From Alicyclobacillus sp. (GTDB lineage: Bacteria > Bacillota > Bacilli > Alicyclobacillales > Alicyclobacillaceae): a stretch of 34,114 bases of DNA. This document shows positions 32,779 to 34,114 of this stretch, piece by piece (positions within the stretch are counted from its first letter, which is position 1; each line of letters starts with the position of its first letter). The translations under genes were made by a program, and so were the position numbers. Under the pieces are notes generated by a model. It saw only the letters and a list, made by a program, of their open reading frames with translations. It was not told the DNA's origin and searched no databases. The stretch covers positions 1 to 34,114 of the forward strand of contig JAIMBT010000030.1 in the NCBI GenBank assembly GCA_023511295.1. Reading direction: 5' to 3'.

Positions 32779-33939
32779 TTATTGGACCTTCCGCGACTGT
32801 GTCCACAGGAAGGACGAGATGATGAGGATACAGAGGAAGAACACCGTAATGGTTGGGAGCGTGCCCCACCCTTGAGATAAGAAACCCAGTCCAATGATTG
32901 GGATACCGACACCGACATACGCGAAGATGTACAACAGGGATACAACTTCGCCTCGTCGCGCGGGCGGTGCGACTTCGTTCACTCGCACCATGCTGCCCAT
33001 AAAGGTGAGCCCGTGTCCAACACCGCACAGAATGGACGCCGCTGCCAACAAGGCCAGCGAAGTCACCGAGATCGCCACGAGCAGCGTGCCGAGCCCAATC
33101 ACCAAGAACAGGAACCCTGCGGTGAAGTACGTGGTAGGGCGAGCATGGTTCCAGATGAACTGCGTGATGGATGAAGACAAAAAGATGGCGAATGGGATGA
33201 AACCAGCAACAGCCAAGTTGGACGTGTGAAGAAGGGTGTCGACGGAAGCTGGTACCAACGACATGAAGAGCGCGACCACCGCCCAACAAACCAAGGCCGC
33301 CCATGCGGAGACGGAAACTGGCTTTCGAATGGCCGGAGGAATGTACGGCCAGCGAATTTTCCAGCTCGCGACGCCTGCCCGTGCCTTCGTATCCGGCATC
33401 GCGAAGCCACACAACGCGCTCGGGAAAATGAAAGCCGCGTGGAGTAAGTACGGCGTCAAAAGTGGGTAGGGTCCGTATTGCGCGAGAAGGCCAGAGATGA
33501 GCGGGGCGGCCGCCGTGCCTGCGGCCATCGTTGCCGTTGCCACAAACGAAGCCCTTTTCTGATTGCGCTTTGGATGAAATTCCACGAGTGCAGCCGTCAG
33601 GGTGCTGTTCAACAACCCGGCCGCGATACCCTGTACAGCCCGCCCTGCGACCAGCGACATCAATCCCCGCGCGAAAGCCAGCAGCAGCGAACCAGCCAAA
33701 GCCAGCCAAACGCCGATGATGAACATCCTTTTCCGCCCCAGCCCGTCTGACATCTGCCCCGCTACGAGCAGCGATGGAATCAAGCACAGCGCGTACACTG
33801 CGAAAATGAGTGTAATCATCCCGGCTGACAGGTGAAACGTCTCTCGATACACCGCGTACAAGGGGGCTGGAACGTTTGTTCCGAACGCGACGAAGAAAAA
33901 CGTATACGCCAACATGATGAAAACCTGCCTGTGACTCAC
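32779..33939 (-). CDS. MFS transporter (drug/sugar efflux-like)
   Basis: A 386-residue major facilitator with about 12 membrane segments. The loop 2-3 signature is GQMSDGLGRKRMFIIG near residue 70. The helix 4-5 region is VQGIAAGLLNSTLTAALVE. Members with this pattern are mostly exporters of drugs or metabolites. GTG 33939 is preferred because GGGGGGAAGG lies just upstream and the first helix then starts at residue 5; a TTG far upstream is unlikely. Its upstream DNA is met by the IS element at about 34026, so its native promoter may be shortened. No regulator is adjacent, so the substrate is unknown. Confidence 0.83.
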   Translation of the reverse strand: MSHRQVFIMLAYTFFFVAFGTNVPAPLYAVYRETFHLSAGMITLIFAVYALCLIPSLLVAGQMSDGLGRKRMFIIGVWLALAGSLLLAFARGLMSLVAGRAVQGIAAGLLNSTLTAALVEFHPKRNQKRASFVATATMAAGTAAAPLISGLLAQYGPYPLLTPYLLHAAFIFPSALCGFAMPDTKARAGVASWKIRWPYIPPAIRKPVSVSAWAALVCWAVVALFMSLVPASVDTLLHTSNLAVAGFIPFAIFLSSSITQFIWNHARPTTYFTAGFLFLVIGLGTLLVAISVTSLALLAAASILCGVGHGLTFMGSMVRVNEVAPPARRGEVVSLLYIFAYVGVGIPIIGLGFLSQGWGTLPTITVFFLCILIISSFLWTQSRKVQ

Positions 33940-34025
33940 AAACCTTCCCCCCGCCCCAAGGCTCGCCAGGATGTGTGGTTCAGCCGGCGTGCCCGCAACG
34001 TATCTCTTAAGCCCCGTAATCGAGT

Positions 34026-34114
34026 TGGACAATCTCTCTAATCCATGAGACCATTAGGTCAGGAGGTTGTTCAAGTGGAACGTCGGAAATTTACTCCAGA
34101 GTTCAAACGCCAGG
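34026..34114 (+). mobile_element. Left end of an IS3-family-like element
   Basis: The window ends inside the element. TGGACA at 34026 is a plausible terminal repeat start. It is followed about 50 bases later by a ribosome site and a transposase-like start. The right end is outside, so size and target duplication cannot be checked. The exact boundary is inferred. Confidence 0.5.
34075..34114 (+). CDS. Start of an IS3-type transposase OrfA (partial)
   Basis: AGGAGG at 34061-34066 is followed eight bases later by GTG and the codons for MERRKFTPEFKRQ, the typical beginning of the helix-turn-helix OrfA of IS3-family elements (R-R-x-F-T-P-E-F-K). Only 13 residues are visible before the window edge, so the subgroup cannot be told. 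Confidence 0.7.
   Translation, partial: MERRKFTPEFKRQ

Noticed and set aside
1-34114. CRISPR array, tRNA, rRNA or prophage genes
   Set aside because: No regularly spaced repeats, cloverleaf-like blocks ending in CCA, rRNA-like sequence or phage structural genes were seen.

Overview
This window looks like a chromosomal segment from a moderately GC-rich, spore-former-type Bacillota, most likely near Alicyclobacillus, Kyrpidia or Effusibacillus. That placement is an inference from strong AGGAGG ribosome-binding sites with frequent GTG and TTG starts, a Bacillus/Geobacillus-type mannitol operon, CcpA-style cre sites, YwbE and the mixture of gene families. No rRNA, tRNA or CRISPR array is visible. 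The window is bounded by mobile-element sequence on both sides: a putative transposon end at about 1-82 and the start of an IS3-type element from about 34026.

Layout. (1) 84-4860, minus strand: a type II Wadjet (JetABCD-family, SMC-like anti-plasmid) operon. jetA and jetB are intact. jetC is broken by an in-frame amber codon and then cut by the element at the left edge, and jetD is not in the window. (2) 5042-6709, minus: an acyl-CoA synthetase. (3) 6973-9502: a GAF-GGDEF diguanylate cyclase and a membrane HAMP-HD-GYP phosphodiesterase, convergent and overlapping by 38 bp. (4) 9783-12251: an orphan oligopeptide-type binding lipoprotein, YwbE and a possible small zinc-binding protein. (5) 12484-16703, plus: a four-carbon acid-sugar operon made of a chimeric LacI-HTH/DeoR-effector-domain regulator, a DUF1537 kinase, a PdxA2-type dehydrogenase and a KdgT-type permease. 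Together these could import a threonate- or erythronate-like acid, phosphorylate it and convert it to dihydroxyacetone phosphate. (6) 17033-22189, plus: the complete mannitol operon mtlA-mtlR-mtlF-mtlD, with a cre-like site in its leader. (7) 22347-23714: an M20 dipeptidase, ending at a strong terminator shared with the convergent next operon. (8) 23797-28999: a nitrogen-scavenging module. A glutamine-synthetase-like ligase, an APC permease and an acetamidase/formamidase run leftwards from a near-perfect sigma-54 promoter. A divergent sigma-54 activator without a sensory domain lies upstream. (9) 29015-33939, minus: a hypothetical protein, malate:quinone oxidoreductase, a MEDS-domain histidine kinase and an MFS transporter.

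The most interesting parts are the LacI/DeoR chimeric regulator with an operator-like palindrome just after its own promoter, the sigma-54-controlled glutamylation/permease/amidase module, the overlapping c-di-GMP make/break pair, and the decayed Wadjet locus. Function calls rest on protein motifs read by eye. Promoters and operators are pattern matches and were not tested.
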